DNA from: Welwitschia mirabilis | Taxonomy: Eukaryota; Gnetophyta; Gnetopsida; Welwitschiales | Direction: 5' to 3' | Assembly (NCBI GenBank): GCA_051453625.1 | Contig: JBOZIK010000001.1 | Coordinates: forward strand, 65,337,336 to 65,377,063 | DNA: 39,728 nt | In this document: positions 9,720 to 21,959 of the stretch, one piece after another | Numbering within the stretch: the stretch's first letter is position 1 | Layout of the letters: the number at the start of each line of letters is the position of its first letter | The notes under the pieces: generated by a model | What the model saw: the letters and a program-made list of their open reading frames with translations, nothing else | Database searches by the model: none | What the model was told of the DNA's origin: nothing | Position numbers and translations under genes: made by a program

Positions 9720-12086
9720 CTTTATTATGGGGAGTTACGCTTTGGTTTCTAGAGACTTCTTAATGGCGTGCTCTTTTCAACGTCTAACGCATTATTCCAG
9801 TATTTGGCTTAAAGTTTGTTAAGCTTAATTAAATAATCGATAAAAGGATTGTGGAGTGGGTTTTAAGGAGGAAAGCGAAGGGCATGCGTGTAGTTACATG
9901 TACAAGATGTATCCAACGAACATATTATTCTACTAAAAAATTAGTTTAGTGTGGTTGTGTACACCAAGAACGGCATGTGCATGTAGCCTTTTGAACCTCC
10001 TCACCACACACTTGACGTAAAAGCAAAAACTCAAGTAACTGATAATAAGTAGGATAGGTACCTCAACAAAATGAAAGTTAGAAGCACACAATCTAAAAGG
10101 GTGATAAGAACTTTAGAACAATCCATCCAAAAATACTGAGTCTAATTAAAGTTTATCATTAATAAGTTAAAATTGAAAGTAGTCATAAAAAAGCAAAGGC
10201 ATAAGTCTATATTAAATTAGAGCAAAGGAAGTCTTGCCCGAAGAGGAGAAGTCCCATCCTCACCCAAACCTCTAGCTTGCTTTAGCAAGCCAATATGAAA
10301 AAATTTCCTTGCATGAGCAAATTAAAGAGCATACAACGCAAGTTATATAATTGGTCTATGTTTTTAAACTAAGGTAATAAGAGTTGAGAAGTCAACAACT
10401 TACTAATACTAGACAAAGATAAAGTACTGAGTTATGATGTTGCAACAAAAGAGACCTAAGAGGAAGATTAATGAACTAAGTTACCTTGCAAAGATAAAAT
10501 GGAAAATCCACAAGGAGGTAAAAAATAATAATTAAATCTTTAAATAAATGGGACTTAATATTCTTGTTTTACTCATTTATTTATGTCTCTTATCCAAGTT
10601 TAAAAAGAAAAACTACTTGTAAAACTAAGTGATTAAACTACTTGTAAAACTAAGTGATTAATGTAGTTGGTAAAAGAAATGGATAAAAATTAAGTGTACT
10701 AGATTTAGCAATGACATTCTCTTTCTTTTGTTTCATATTGATGGATTTGATAGATCTTGAAATTAATGAGCATGTGAATAAGTATATGCACTCTTATCTA
10801 TAAAACGAAAGGGATGAAAGCGTAGATTACTCTACCATGATTTTTATCCTTCTTGCTATTGTAAAAGTACTTTATTCATAAAATATTTATTTTGTTATTA
10901 ATTTTACTTGTAAAAAATTTATCTCATTGAGAAACATGGTAGTTACGAATTTTGTGCTTAAAAGAAGACTTATTTTTTTAATGCATAATTAGATAGTATT
11001 CAATGCATATTTTAAATTGATTAAATATCATTATGAGCCTATGAAGGCTTAAGAAGCAACTAGCATGAGGAAATGATGTATTTGATTAATCTTGCTAACT
11101 TAAGTAAGAAATTTTCTTAATTAGGGTAGGTACATGTGTAATAAATATCATGTCTTCTTACCATTTAACACATCAATGCCATTTATCACTTAAGCTCATC
11201 TAACTTGTCATAATCAATCTATTCAAATTTAATGTAGTTAATCTTATTTGATTTAATATGATCATATTACCTTAGGGGTAGAATGATGTACATGGTCCTT
11301 GGACAATTGGATTAGAAACCTTTAGTCTTTCATTTATGTATAGACAGAGCCATTTCCTCTTTTATAAACTAATTCCTTTTCATGCAAGCATATGTTATTA
11401 AAATTCCTTTTCATTCTTTCCATTTTCTTCTCTTCTCATCCTCTTACATTCAAGTGTGGATATTGGAGCTTAGAGCTTAGAACTAAGGATCTTAGAAATT
11501 AGATCTTTAGGAAATCTCTATCAAGTCGTAGTTACTAATTATTTGTCATTCTAAGTAGGTTTATTTAATTATATCATTCTTATGTTATCTTTTTTCCTTA
11601 AAAAATTAGCTACATGATTAGTTGATAAGTTTACCAATGGAGAATGTTTGTCAAGTCATCAAGAAATTACTTTAATATTTGGATATCATGTTTGTATTAC
11701 ATTATGGAATACTGAGTACTTTTAGTCTTTTGTTACATCAAATGTATATTAAAATTCTTTCTATGAGTGGAAATTATCTACTCCTTAAATTTTGTTTATG
11801 CAAATAATTCTTCATATCAAATCATAAATCTGATTGAAATTGTTTTCTTTGAATGATTTGCTACATTAATTTTCTTGATTTACATTACATTTTATTACTT
11901 AATATTTATTGTTCTATTCTGTAGACCATTTAGATTAAGTTTTAGTTTAATTTTATTAATTATAATTTTTGTAAATATTGATCTACCTCCTTTTAATGTG
12001 TCAAACTTATCAAATTCAATGTCATGTGTGTGTAGTTGTTATGGAGTTCAGAATTCCTTCAAGTGCATAGAAGATCTTTACTAATA
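9720..12086. other. AT-rich intergenic stretch, no gene recognised
   Basis: Frequent stops in all frames. An exact 25-bp tandem duplication is at 10610-10659. Near 11270-11375 a purine-rich TAGGGGTAGAA precedes TGATGTACATGG, with TTTATAAA about 80 nt on. This could be a polypurine tract and LTR start, but no partner LTR was found. Confidence 0.5.
10610..10659 (+). repeat. Exact 25-bp tandem duplication
   Basis: AAACTACTTGTAAAACTAAG plus GTGATT-type ending, repeated head to tail at 10610 and 10635 without mismatch. Confidence 0.85.
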
Positions 12087-12500
12087 CAAAAGACATGTAA
12101 AATATGTGAAGCTATCTATAAGAGTTAAAGATGTCTACAAGACATCGAATAAGTAAAGTTTAAAACTAATGTCTTAACCAATGTGAAGTGTTTTCAGTAA
12201 CTGATAATGAATACGTCTACAAAAGATGAAGTCGTCTACTATACATCCAAACACCTACAGAAGAAGAGATGTTTTAACTAAATCAAGTGACATTTATTAG
12301 AAGATGTCTACATATTTTGAAGATATTTATAGATTATACAGATGTATACAACAAGTGAAGACATCTCAGCTAATTCAGATGAGCCTAACAGAAGAAATCT
12401 ATTAAAGACATCTCAACTAAGCATGAGTAATTGATAGATAATTCTAAAGGTTGAAGTTGTCTACACATATTAAAGACATGTATAAAAGTTGAAGACATTT
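12087..12500. repeat. Cluster of AGATGTCT / AGACATCT motifs
   Basis: About a dozen exact or near copies of AGATGTCTA and its reverse complement AGACATCT lie within about 400 bp (for example 12129, 12302, 12359, 12406, 12473, 12492). One pair forms a perfect hairpin, GATGTCT-ACA-AGACATC, at 12130-12146. The same motifs continue at 23684 and 23702, beyond the inserted retrotransposon, so the cluster was split by the insertion. Confidence 0.65.
12496..12500 (+). repeat. Target-site duplication, left copy (CATTT)
   Basis: CATTT directly precedes the left LTR (TGATGG...) and recurs at 23640-23644 directly after the right LTR. Five bp is the usual length for LTR retrotransposons. Confidence 0.7.
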
Positions 12501-13415
12501 TGATGGATGCTTATGTGGTGAAATAATTGCAGAAAATATCATAAAATAATATAAAATAATATTGGAAAAATGCAGAAACTATGCTGCTATTAACTTAAAA
12601 TAAGCTCACACCATTAAACAAACAGAATTACAGGCTTACTAAAGAACTAGTTAAAATTCAACCATTTAGTTCAAAAAAGCATCATCATGATAGTCTCATG
12701 ATGAAGTTACTTGAACTAGTTAGGTTGGTGTATTACTTCTAAGTTACTATGTACATATATTATGATAGGGGAGAATAAAGAAAGTAGTGAAACATGATAG
12801 AAATTAGATGAGATGTTGGATAATACTTATTTCTAAGTACCGTTAATTATCCTGGTTTATGTTCAACTATACAAATAGGAGAAAATAGAAATAATATTAC
12901 TTTTTCAAGTAATATAACATGCACAAAATGATACTCAAATATGCTTTTCAGTTTTATATTGAAATAATAATTGTAACATAAAGATAAGGCTTATGTTTTC
13001 CATTGTAGGTAATACCTTAGAGTATGGGAAATGCTGATGCACCCTTTGTAGGATAGTTGAAGCTCCATTTCTTGACCTTCTTGCTTAGTCTATTTCTAGA
13101 AATTTCTACTAAAAAATCCCCATCTTTTCTGTTTCCATTTTTTGCTTCTTAGGAATAGGTATATAATTGAGTTTGTTACTGCTTTTTCATCACCTCAGCC
13201 TCCTCTCTTATCTTCATGCCACATGACATTCTGTATTTGAAACGCAATAATAAAATATATATACATACTAGCCTACTAACATACTAACTAACTAATATAT
13301 TAATAAGTAAGTATATTAATAAATAAAAACATCTATTATTATTTTAAATGCATAATTAAAATAATGAAAACACTTTATTAATAAGAAAGATTTACATTAA
13401 AATTTATCATCATTA
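12501..13415 (-). repeat. Left LTR (3' LTR in minus orientation)
   Basis: It begins TGATGGATGCTTATG and ends TTTATCATCATTA, where the right copy has TCATCATCA. It matches the right LTR along its whole length, including CATCATCATGATAGTCTCATG, CTATGTACATATAT, ATGATACTCAAATATGC and the CTAACATACTAACTAAC region. Confidence 0.85.
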
Positions 13416-13489
13416 GTTCCACCAAGCTCAAGGTTTTGTAAGTTCCTTAACAAAGAAATATATCCAAAATAGAGGAATATAGAACTCAT

Positions 13490-15420
13490 CATTTTTCTTT
13501 TCTTCTTTTGAAAACAAAAGGATGCTCCTCACTAGATTTTGATTCCTCGATTTTCTTGGCCAAATGGATAGACTATTTTTTTCTGTTTTAAGGTAGCTAA
13601 AATTTTGCTTTGTCCTTTTTGAAGAGCAAGATCATTCAAATCTATGGTCTCTATTTTTGTTTTCTTACCTCTACCTTGTGGAGGAGATTTTTATTGCTTT
13701 AGCTCTTCTCGCTTTCTTTTGGGAGCTGGAGGGGCTTATGCTTGGGGACTTTGGGGTATATGTTCTAGCTCCTTCCCCAATTTTTGGAGCTACCCTGACT
13801 TGCAATCTCGATCTTGAAGTTTGCCCAAGGGAAACTATATACATTTCATAAGAGTCTTTCTTTTCTAATTTTGAAAAAATATTTGTAAAAGTGCCTCTCA
13901 GCTAGTCATGTTTTGTAGAATAAAATCTCTAAAAGAACATAACTATTTAAATCCTAAGAGGACACTACAAAAATGTGTACATCATATTCACACTCTTTTA
14001 GTATCTTATAAAATTTTGTTATGGTGTCATTTAAAAAATTCTTGAATTATCTCATAGAAGCTTTAGCTTCTTTCTAAATAATCTCAATCCTCAATGATTT
14101 CATATCTCTTTTATAGTTATTAAAAATTTGGCTCAGCTTTAACCATTCCCCAGAAGTTTTCTAAATAATACTTACTAAATGTTCTTCGAATCTATCAATG
14201 AAGTTGTATAACTTTTGGCGTAGTAGTCAAGGCTGCGTGACATGGCTAATTCTTCATTCCTGAATCCAATTCATTTACCCAACTTTAGTTTCATAGGATG
14301 AAGCTCATGGAGCAATCTCATAATTTGTTTTTATAAATTTTGAATAATAAGTTGGGTAGACTCAGGGCCTATTATTATAATGTCCTCCTTTAACTCTATA
14401 TAAGATTCTTTTAGAGCATTAATAATAATTTATTCTATTCTTCATATCACTAGTCAAAATTAAATAAGTTGAGGTAGTGCTTTGGATCGAACTTACTACT
14501 CTTCTATTTACCTTCTTTATTTTTGAGGATATTTTTTTTATTGAGGAATCTTATGGAGGCTGATCAGAAGAGCTTACCTCTTCCCTTTAATTCTTGAGAG
14601 CCTTATTTCTTCCATTATCTGATTCATGACTCTCTTATTTACTCCCAAAATGGATTAATAGTATCTTAAAGAATTATAGGCCTCAAGTCATTTATTTTTA
14701 TATTCTTAAACTTTTGTAAGAATCTTCATGAATTTTTCATTTATTTCTTGCAAGTTTTGCATAGATTTTATTTGAATATTCCCTGTTCAGGGGTAGACAC
14801 CCTTCATTGTGTATAAATGTAATGAATTTTTGCTGATGCTTTATATATTTAGCATCATACTTATTTCTTGAAGCCAAATTTTATAATAAGGATACTAACA
14901 TGTATGGCCTTTTCCTTGGAATATTTTCTAATTCTCCCTTATCCTCAACAGCTCTCTTTAGCTCAACAATATGTTCATAAGCTCTCTCCCATTTTTTACT
15001 TACATCTTTAAAGGATTCAGAGAGCTGAATATTTTCTTTGTTGTTGGTGATTTTGTGACATAGCTTTTTATTATTTTCCTTTTCTTGATCTAACCTATGT
15101 ATTAAGAATTTATTTTTAATTTTTATATTACCAACTTGATTTTGAAATGCTAAAACATCCTTGTTTCTACTTAGATATCTTTAAATTTTATCTTTGACTA
15201 AGTTCAAAGTACTACAGAGGTTATCCATCTTATTTTCCTCTAGTGATTTGGAGAATTAGCCAGATTAAAATGGATAGGAAGGTAGAAGCTCTTCAAATGT
15301 AAATTCAATTAGGTTTTAAGGTATATTTGAGGAGGAAAACAATGGAGGTAGAATTTAAGGTTTACAAGAGGATTATCCTAAGTTTAGTTAAGTAGTCTTA
15401 TGTCTTGGAGTTCTCATGCA
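13490..15420 (-). pseudogene. Decayed coiled-coil / basic-tail ORF of the LTR element
   Basis: On the minus strand one frame runs from about 15420 (MRTPRHKTT) through several hundred codons with about 25 stops but little frame change, then slips frame near 13760. The middle (about 15230-14700) is strongly charged and heptad-like, for example HRLDQEKENNKKLCHKI, then KKWERAYEHIVELKRAVED, as in a coiled coil. A second helical block (LYNFIDRFEEHL) lies near 14190. Towards the end come proline-rich and basic words, APPAPKRKREE and GRGKKTKIE (about 13740-13660), then KRRKEK before the stop at about 13492. I do not recognise the family. It sits where envelope-like or extra ORFs lie in some plant retroelements, next to the 3' LTR. 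Most stops look like C-to-T changes of Gln, Arg or Trp codons. It may be gag-like, DNA-binding or envelope-like; function is unknown. Confidence 0.6.
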
Positions 15421-17040
15421 AATTAATTCCTTAACTCTAAATAATATTTGAATAATTAATTTAACATAGGACTTATTGGTTTGAATGGAACTTTATTTTT
15501 ACTTAATATTTAGACTATTAAAGAAAGAAATCTCTCTACTATGCTGGAAGCCAGATCCCAACCTTATTTAATTTTATAATATATCTTGCTAGTCCTAGAA
15601 ACATTCCTTCTATAATATTTACATTTGTATGATTTGTCTTGTTCTTCACCGCTCCTATCATATAAAGGTTAGGTAATGTGATACATTTTTATTCATAAAG
15701 AATAGGTATCAAATTACTGGCCATGATTCTTGAAATGATGAAAAATTTTGGTTTTGTATCTTTATTCATTGGTAATCTTCTCTNNNNNNNNNNNNNNNNN
15801 NNNNNNNNNNNNNNNNNNNNNNNNNNNNNNNNNNNNNNNNNNNNNNNNNNNNNNNNNNNNNNNNNNNNNNNNNNNNNNNNNNNNNNNNNNNNNNNNNNNN
15901 NNNNNNNNNNNNNNNNNNNNNNNNNNNNNNNNNNNNNNNNNNNNNNNNNNNNNNNNNNNNNNNNNNNNNNNNNNNNNNNNNNNNNNNNNNNNNNNNNNNN
16001 NNNNNNNNNNNNNNNNNNNNNNNNNNNNNNNNNNNNNNNNNNNNNNNNNNNNNNNNNNNNNNNNNNNNNNNNNNNNNNNNNNNNNNNNNNNNNNNNNNNN
16101 NNNNNNNNNNNNNNNNNNNNNNNNNNNNNNNNNNNNNNNNNNNNNNNNNNNNNNNNNNNNNNNNNNNNNNNNNNNNNNNNNNNNNNNNNNNNNNNNNNNN
16201 NNNNNNNNNNNNNNNNNNNNNNNNNNNNNNNNNNNNNNNNNNNNNNNNNNNNNNNNNNNNNNNNNNNNNNNNNNNNNNNNNNNNNNNNNNNNNNNNNNNN
16301 NNNNNNNNNNNNNNNNNNNNNNNNNNNNNNNNNNNNNNNNNNNNNNNNNNNNNNNNNNNNNNNNNNNNNNNNNNNNNNNNNNNNNNNNNNAGACAAGGTA
16401 AAATGTAAGGGTGAAAATAAAAATTATTGACTTGTTTCCTGCTTGAATATGTAAAAACTCATACTTAGTATGGCATTAAATTCACATGTAGGAGGAGTAA
16501 ATGAGAAATTTTACTGAAAATAAAATAGATGAAATTAATTTTTTTTTTTAATTTGATGATGCTAGAAAAATTTGAATTACATGTTGATAAGGTGTAATTC
16601 AAGAAAATCTATTGAGTTGAAACCAATGTCATGGAGGCTAACATGTTTAAGACGATGTGGAACTCACATTGTAAAGGGGGTCATTGAGAACAAGAAGAGG
16701 TTATCATAAATGAGTTTAAGTGAAATGCTAAAGAAATAGAAAGACATATTTAACTAGTGATCACTCTCCACAACACCAGGTTTGATTAGGGTTATCGAAA
16801 ACTCTCAAGTCCTTAAAGAGGATTATCAAATTCATTATGAAGCTAGTCAAAGAGTTCGAAGGTGATCATTGAGAACTCAAGAGTTCTTGAAGAGGTCCTT
16901 CAAATATTAACCACTATCATTATGAAAGTAAGTACTAATGAAAAATTTAAGACACATGAGCGAGTTATAATCAAATTTAAGGGGGGTAATCAAAAGAAAA
17001 TCCTCCCTTTCCGAAGCAAGTTTAAGAAGGCAAATTTGAC
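15421..17040. other. 607-N gap and flanks, nothing firm
   Basis: Minus-strand reading (KPKFFIISRIMASNL near 15770-15715) suggests the element's coding region continues up to the gap (15784-16390). The sequence right of the gap (16391-17040) has no recognisable coding and may belong to the inserted block. Open frames across the Ns are artefacts. Confidence 0.4.
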
Positions 17041-17049
17041 TTGAAATCT

Positions 17050-17425
17050 AGTCTAAAGATTTGACTTTGGACTAGTGTTAGTTAACTTCTTAAACTTGGA
17101 TGTGAATGGGTTGGCTTGAAATCCGACTTGGAGTTTCAACTTCAAGCCAGTGTCAATAAATCAAGTGATCTTTCTTTTTACTTATAGGGTGAAGTAGTAA
17201 TCAATTTAACTCAAAATCCAACTTAAAGTTTCAACTTTGAGTTGGTATCAATTAATCATGTGATCTTATTTGATTGCAGGTTTTCAAAACATAAGAAGAC
17301 AAACAAGTTAGCATGAGATCTGACTCAAAGTTTTGACTTTGAGTTGGTGTTAGCCAAAAAAAATTTCAATTTCTCATCATAATGTTTTGATCTAAAATGT
17401 GACTCAAGGTTTTGACTTTGGGTTG
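17050..17425 (+). repeat. Five-copy hairpin repeat
   Basis: Five related units at about 17050, 17113, 17208, 17323 and 17402 each carry a self-complementary core. Unit 4 is a perfect hairpin, ACTCAAAG-TTTTGA-CTTTGAGT (17323-17344). Unit 3 has perfect outer arms AACTCAAA (17208-17215) and TTTGAGTT (17236-17243). Unit 2 has GGCTTGAA (17113-17120) and TTCAAGCC (17141-17148). Each is followed by GTTGGT(G/A)T or a similar word and usually TTAATNA. Unit 1 has compensating-type changes (AGTCTAAAG/CTTTGGACT). Confidence 0.75.
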
Positions 17426-18192
17426 ATATTAATTAATGAGATGATCTTTGTTTTTAAGGCTTGTTTTACAATGATATTTTATTAGAGGGAAAACATCGAT
17501 AACTTTTATATTCATTCTTAAAATAAAATAAATAAAAGAAAAATTCTTTTCTAAATTATTAGACATGGCCTAAAAGTTATTCTTTTGATTAAAGTATTTA
17601 TAGGATTTTTGATAATTACTTATCAATATAGTTTTTAATGACAAAGTTCCATGGGTCCTTGCAATGACATGCAACTTGGAAAAACTAAACTGATCATAAA
17701 TCAATTTAAATTCCCAACTTAAAATTGAATCTTGATTAGTTTGGGATTACTTAATTCTAGTTTTAATCTAAGATTAATGCTAACACTTGGCACACTTTAG
17801 TTATTAGCATGATAGGTATGTCGCTTTTACACAATCCTTTAATTTAATATTAAACATGTGTGCACTAGGTAATTTAATATGAATTATACTTTTCAAACAT
17901 GATAGTAAGACTTATGCTATAATCTTCTTCTTTACACACTAATAATCCATCATTCTCCACTTGAGCTTTAGAATTTTTTCACTTAATTATCTTCCAATTA
18001 TTTTCATTTTTGATTAGTTAATTCTTATGGCTTGCACTCCTCCTTCCCTTACCCATTGCTTTCTCTGGTGTTTGTAAGGTGAAAGATTGCTTATTCAATT
18101 TGGGTTTCATACAGATAGACATGTGCATTAGTAGTGTAAACCCCTAGTAACCTTAAATCTTTATTAATTCCAATAACATGATATAGTAGTTC
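17426..18192. other. AT-rich stretch, no gene recognised
   Basis: No repeats or long frames. A cluster of 'ttaattttaatttaatatta' type low-complexity words lies around 17700-17890. It lies inside the retrotransposon span and is probably part of the nested insert. Confidence 0.4.
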
Positions 18193-18684
18193 TTGTATTA
18201 TGATTACAAATCGATTGCTGATGTCTTAGATAACTTAAATTTCTTCATTAGTGAGACTAGTAAACATTATTTTGGAAACAATGTCATTCCCCTAAGTTTT
18301 GGTCTCATAATCAATCACGTGGTGGGTGAGTATTTGAGGGTGAGAACTAAAGAACTTCATCAGAAAATCATTCATGGAAACTTAGCTTATGATGTTTCTT
18401 AGGCTAGTTAACTAGGTAGATGCAAGTACTACAGAAAATGGTTGATTAGCTCCAAGGCAAAAACCTTGTCCTTAGTCTTACTACATTGTCTTTTGATAAG
18501 GAAAATATAGAGAAGACAATATGAGATACTAAGCCTTATTAAAAATTTTTCTGAGTCCATCTAGAGGATATTAATATGCTATTTGATTCTTTAGATGAGA
18601 TGCATAGTGAGAACTTTGTGGAATCGTCTTCTAAGTCTAGGAGTTCTGACAAGAGGAATAAGCTTTTTGGTCACTTCAAGAATT
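18193..18684 (+). pseudogene. Unidentified coding-like remnant
   Basis: A plus-strand open stretch to 18402 has mixed, protein-like composition (SIADVLDNLNFFISETSKHY). After several stops another open stretch (about 18560-18684) is acidic then Ser/Lys-rich (ENFVESSSKSRSSDKRNK). No family recognised and no credible ATG at the start. It could be part of a retroelement inserted in the older LTR element. Confidence 0.3.
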
Positions 18685-19039
18685 GAGTTGCTTTAGTTGC
18701 TTAGTTTATTTGCTTAGTAAGTTGAGAAATGTTTTAGCTATTACTTCTGCAACTAGACATAATAAACTATTTTTATTAATAAAATTTTTTATTTTTAATT
18801 CAAATAAAGTTTTCTTATACTATTTGTATTTTGTTATGGACATATCAATTCCATAAAAGGAAATTCAAACTAAGCAATTCATTAAATTGTTAAGAAAATG
18901 CAAAATGATTTTAAAACTTTAAAGCTTTTTCTTATCTCAAATAGACTTTAATGATTATGCATGCTATTGAATTTAAAATATGCAAATACACATTCCATCA
19001 CAAACTAGAATATTTTCCTTTTGGTTCCTTTTCTCTTTG

Positions 19040-19040
<1 letters not shown>

Positions 19041-19108
<68 letters not shown>

Positions 19109-19118
19109 GTCTCTATCT
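19041..19118 (+). repeat. (CT)n microsatellite
   Basis: An almost pure CT run interrupted by TATAT and ATGT, ending at a 100-N gap (19119-19218), which was probably caused by the repeat. The Leu/Ser open frames across it are translation of the microsatellite. Confidence 0.95.
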
Positions 19119-19218
19119 NNNNNNNNNNNNNNNNNNNNNNNNNNNNNNNNNNNNNNNNNNNNNNNNNNNNNNNNNNNNNNNNNNNNNNNNNNNNNNNNNN
19201 NNNNNNNNNNNNNNNNNN

Positions 19219-19637
19219 ATGAACATTCAGTGCAAGTGTCAAAAAACAGTGTCATCCATCTAGTTGTCCAGACAATACAGGAGATGATGCTAACTGATAG
19301 TTAGATTACATGTCTACTAGTAGTCTAACTGCCTATGAGAAGTGTTATCATCCAATTGTACAATCGTCCATACTGATGTTTGGATGATGAAGTGGATAAT
19401 GGTTTTTAATCGATCTTCAATTAGTCTAGTCGCTTTGTTGTTTGTAGGAAATTATCATCCAAAATATCATTTATTCATCTTTGCACAGAATTCTTGTAAT
19501 TTATTTAAAAATTGCATGTTTCCATTATTTTTATCCTAGTTCTTCATTATCATGAGAACTAAGCATTTATCTTCCAATTTACCTGTAAAACAACTTAGAA
19601 TATCCTATTAAATACACGTAAGTTGGTGGTGTAACAT
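19219..19637 (-). repeat. Fragment of the gypsy LTR family, nested insertion
   Basis: It aligns by eye with 27420-27833 (shared GATGA-GTGGAT, GTAGGAA-TT-TC, TTAGAATA-CCTAT and ATACA(C/T)(G/A)TAAGTT phrases). Its right end GTGTAACA corresponds to the TGTTNNNC start of the LTR read on the minus strand. It separates the protease-like remnant (19663 on) from the rest of the host element, so it is a later insertion. Its left part is lost in the gap. Confidence 0.6.
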
Positions 19638-19662
19638 GCATTGATTCTTATTTCTANNNNNN

Positions 19663-20028
19663 GCTACATCTCTTTAATAACCACTGCATTAAAAAGTCTG
19701 ATCTCTTTTTTAGGATCTTCTAGACTGATTTTCATCATCGCTCTTTTAGAATAAATAGTAGTATCTATAGTAGCCATTCAAGATTTTCTAGAATTACTGC
19801 ATGGGTATCTTGTTAATGCTTCATCAACAATGAATCTATCAAGTAGATGAAACCTTGGAGTTTGATGGGTATATCCTTTAGAACTCCTTATGATATTACT
19901 ACTAATCTATCTATCAAGTACACTTTTCTTTGATAAGATGTTAGTTTTGGTTTTTCTAATTCTTCATAAGTTTCATAGTCATAACATTTATGCTTACTCC
20001 TAGATCCATAGGTGATTCTACTTTTAGT
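19663..20028 (-). pseudogene. Retropepsin-like protease remnant
   Basis: Reading leftward: DLGVSINVMTMKLMK (about 20010-19965) resembles the D(S/T)G-x-x-x-N(V/L)M active-site segment of plant gypsy proteases, with the second catalytic-triad residue changed to Leu. In another frame GVLKDIPIKLQGFIYLID (about 19895-19845) matches the usual 'G-v-x-D-v-x-v-k...F.vDF.V' flap-to-core region, followed by a degraded LGRPWLAT-like segment. The aspartic protease cuts the Gag-Pol polyprotein. At least two frameshifts and several stops are present. The family identity is from memory of such motifs, so it is good but not certain. It ends at a 6-N gap before the nested LTR fragment. Confidence 0.6.
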
Positions 20029-21167
20029 NNNNNNNNNNNNNNNNNNNNNNNNNNNNNNNNNNNNNNNNNNNNNNNNNNNNNNNNNNNNNNNNNNNNNNNN
20101 NNNNNNNNNNNNNNNNNNNNNNNNNNNNNNNNNNNNNNNNNNNNNNNNNNNNNNNNNNNNNNNNNNNNNNNNNNNNNNNNNNNNNNNNNNNNNNNNNNNN
20201 NNNNNNNNNNNNNNNNNNNNNNNTTTAATAACTTTAAAAGAGGTAATGATATTTTCATGTCTTCTAAAATACATATTAAATATTCCATATCCTTTTCAAC
20301 TTTTGGATGTTCTATTTATTTACTTCTCATTGAAAAAGGTAAAGGATCCATTGAGACATCATCCACTATTTTTCTTTTAGTTTCTTTCTCTTTATTATCT
20401 AGAGGACTTCTTGAATTAATGTTCTCTCTTTGTGATTCATACATCACTTTCTGTTTCCCAGAGCTAGTAGTTACTTCCTTTCTTGTTGCTTCTCTAGGGT
20501 TTGATTGAGGTTAAATAGGAATTTTTCCTTCTTTTTTCTCTATTTATGATTTTTTTCTTATGTTTTTTAAGTCTTTATTTTTTTAATTTCTATAATAATC
20601 ATATTGATCTTACCTTTTAAATTAAAATACCTTTGTAAAGGCCTTTCTATTTTATCTTCTAATTTTTTACTTTGGTAAGGATATGGTTTCTTTTTAGTTT
20701 GAGATTAATTTTTAGAATTTAAATCCAATCTATTAATATCTAGCTATTAAATAAATTCTTGTATCCAAGGACATTCTATTCCATTATGATTATCTTCCCA
20801 CAATATTCTCATGTAGGTCCTTCTTTATTCTTAAAAGTGTTGTATATCTAATCGATTAAATTTTTCTACTATAATATTAATCACTTTTTTAGCTATATAT
20901 ATATTTACAAGACTGATATGTTTTAAACTATACACATGACCATCTACCTTTGGGATACATACTTCATTTACTTTCTTCTTCTTTTTATTTTCTTGTCTCC
21001 ATCCTTGACTCATGTTATAAAACTAAGTAATGGATTCTTCCATTTCTCAGACATTCTTTGTGTTGATGCTTTTCCTACTAATTCTTTTAAATTTTGACTC
21101 TGTAGTCCTCTAAGTAAGGCCCTAACTTGTTTCCTAGATGTGATTCAATGGTTAGAACATTTAGCTA

Positions 21168-21349
21168 ATAATATGTTATAACTATCCATGAATTCATTAA
21201 TTCTTTTANNNNNNNNNNNNNNNNNNNNNNNNNNNNNNNNNNNNNNNNNNNNNNNNNNNNNNNNNNNNNNNNNNNNNNNNNNNNNNNNNNNNNNNNNNNN
21301 NNNNNNNNATAATATGATATACCTATCCATGAATTCATTAATTATTTCA
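21168..21349. repeat. 41-nt gap-edge duplication
   Basis: 21168-21208 and 21309-21349 match with a few differences and abut the 100-N gap on both sides. Confidence 0.75.
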
Positions 21350-21705
21350 TTATCTCTTTTTTTTTTATGTTTAACATTTATTTCCTTAGATTTTTAATCA
21401 TCCTCATGAATTGAAATTTGACTAAAAAAGCATTTTTAAGAGTTCTTTATAAACTAAAGGCATGATTAGGATTCCTATGATATCATAGTTGAGTGTCTTC
21501 TTTTTTAAAAAAAGAAAAATATCTCAGAAAATCAGATTTTGAGTCAAGATAATTAGCTTTACAAAAGGCATAAAGTAGGCTTAGATGTAATAGGGGGTTC
21601 TTCTGACTTGTTGATGTAAGGCTGTAGAACTAATAAGACTTAAATATTCTAGCAAATGGTATCATGATTTAATGGTCTTGAATTTCTATCATCTTCCTAA
21701 TAGCA

Positions 21706-21959
21706 TTGTATTACAACTTTCTTTTTAGGCCTTTTTACCTAAACTATTTGAGATAATTCTTCTTGTGAGTTAGGTAACATAANNNNNNNNNNNNNNNNNN
21801 NNNNNNNNNNNNNNNNNNNNNNNNNNNNNNNNNNNNNNNNNNNNNNNNNNNNNNNNNNNNNNNNNNNNNNNNNNNNNNNNNNTTATATTATAACTTTCTT
21901 TTTATTCCTTTTTACCTAAACTATTTGAGATGATTCTTCTTGTGAGTGAGGTGATGTAA
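21706..21959. repeat. 77-nt gap-edge duplication
   Basis: 21706-21782 and 21883-21959 match with several differences and abut the 100-N gap on both sides. Confidence 0.8.

Noticed and set aside
11284-12080. Possible LTR start after TAGGGGTAGAA
   Set aside because: No second LTR, terminal CA or coding remnant could be tied to it. Left as a remark in the intergenic entry.
15689-16430. Open frames of over 200 codons across the 607-N gap on both strands
   Set aside because: They are open only because N codons are translated as unknown. The real flanks contribute a few dozen residues.
18980-19304. Leu/Ser and Arg/Glu repeat proteins
   Set aside because: Translation of the CT/AG microsatellite and the adjacent gap.
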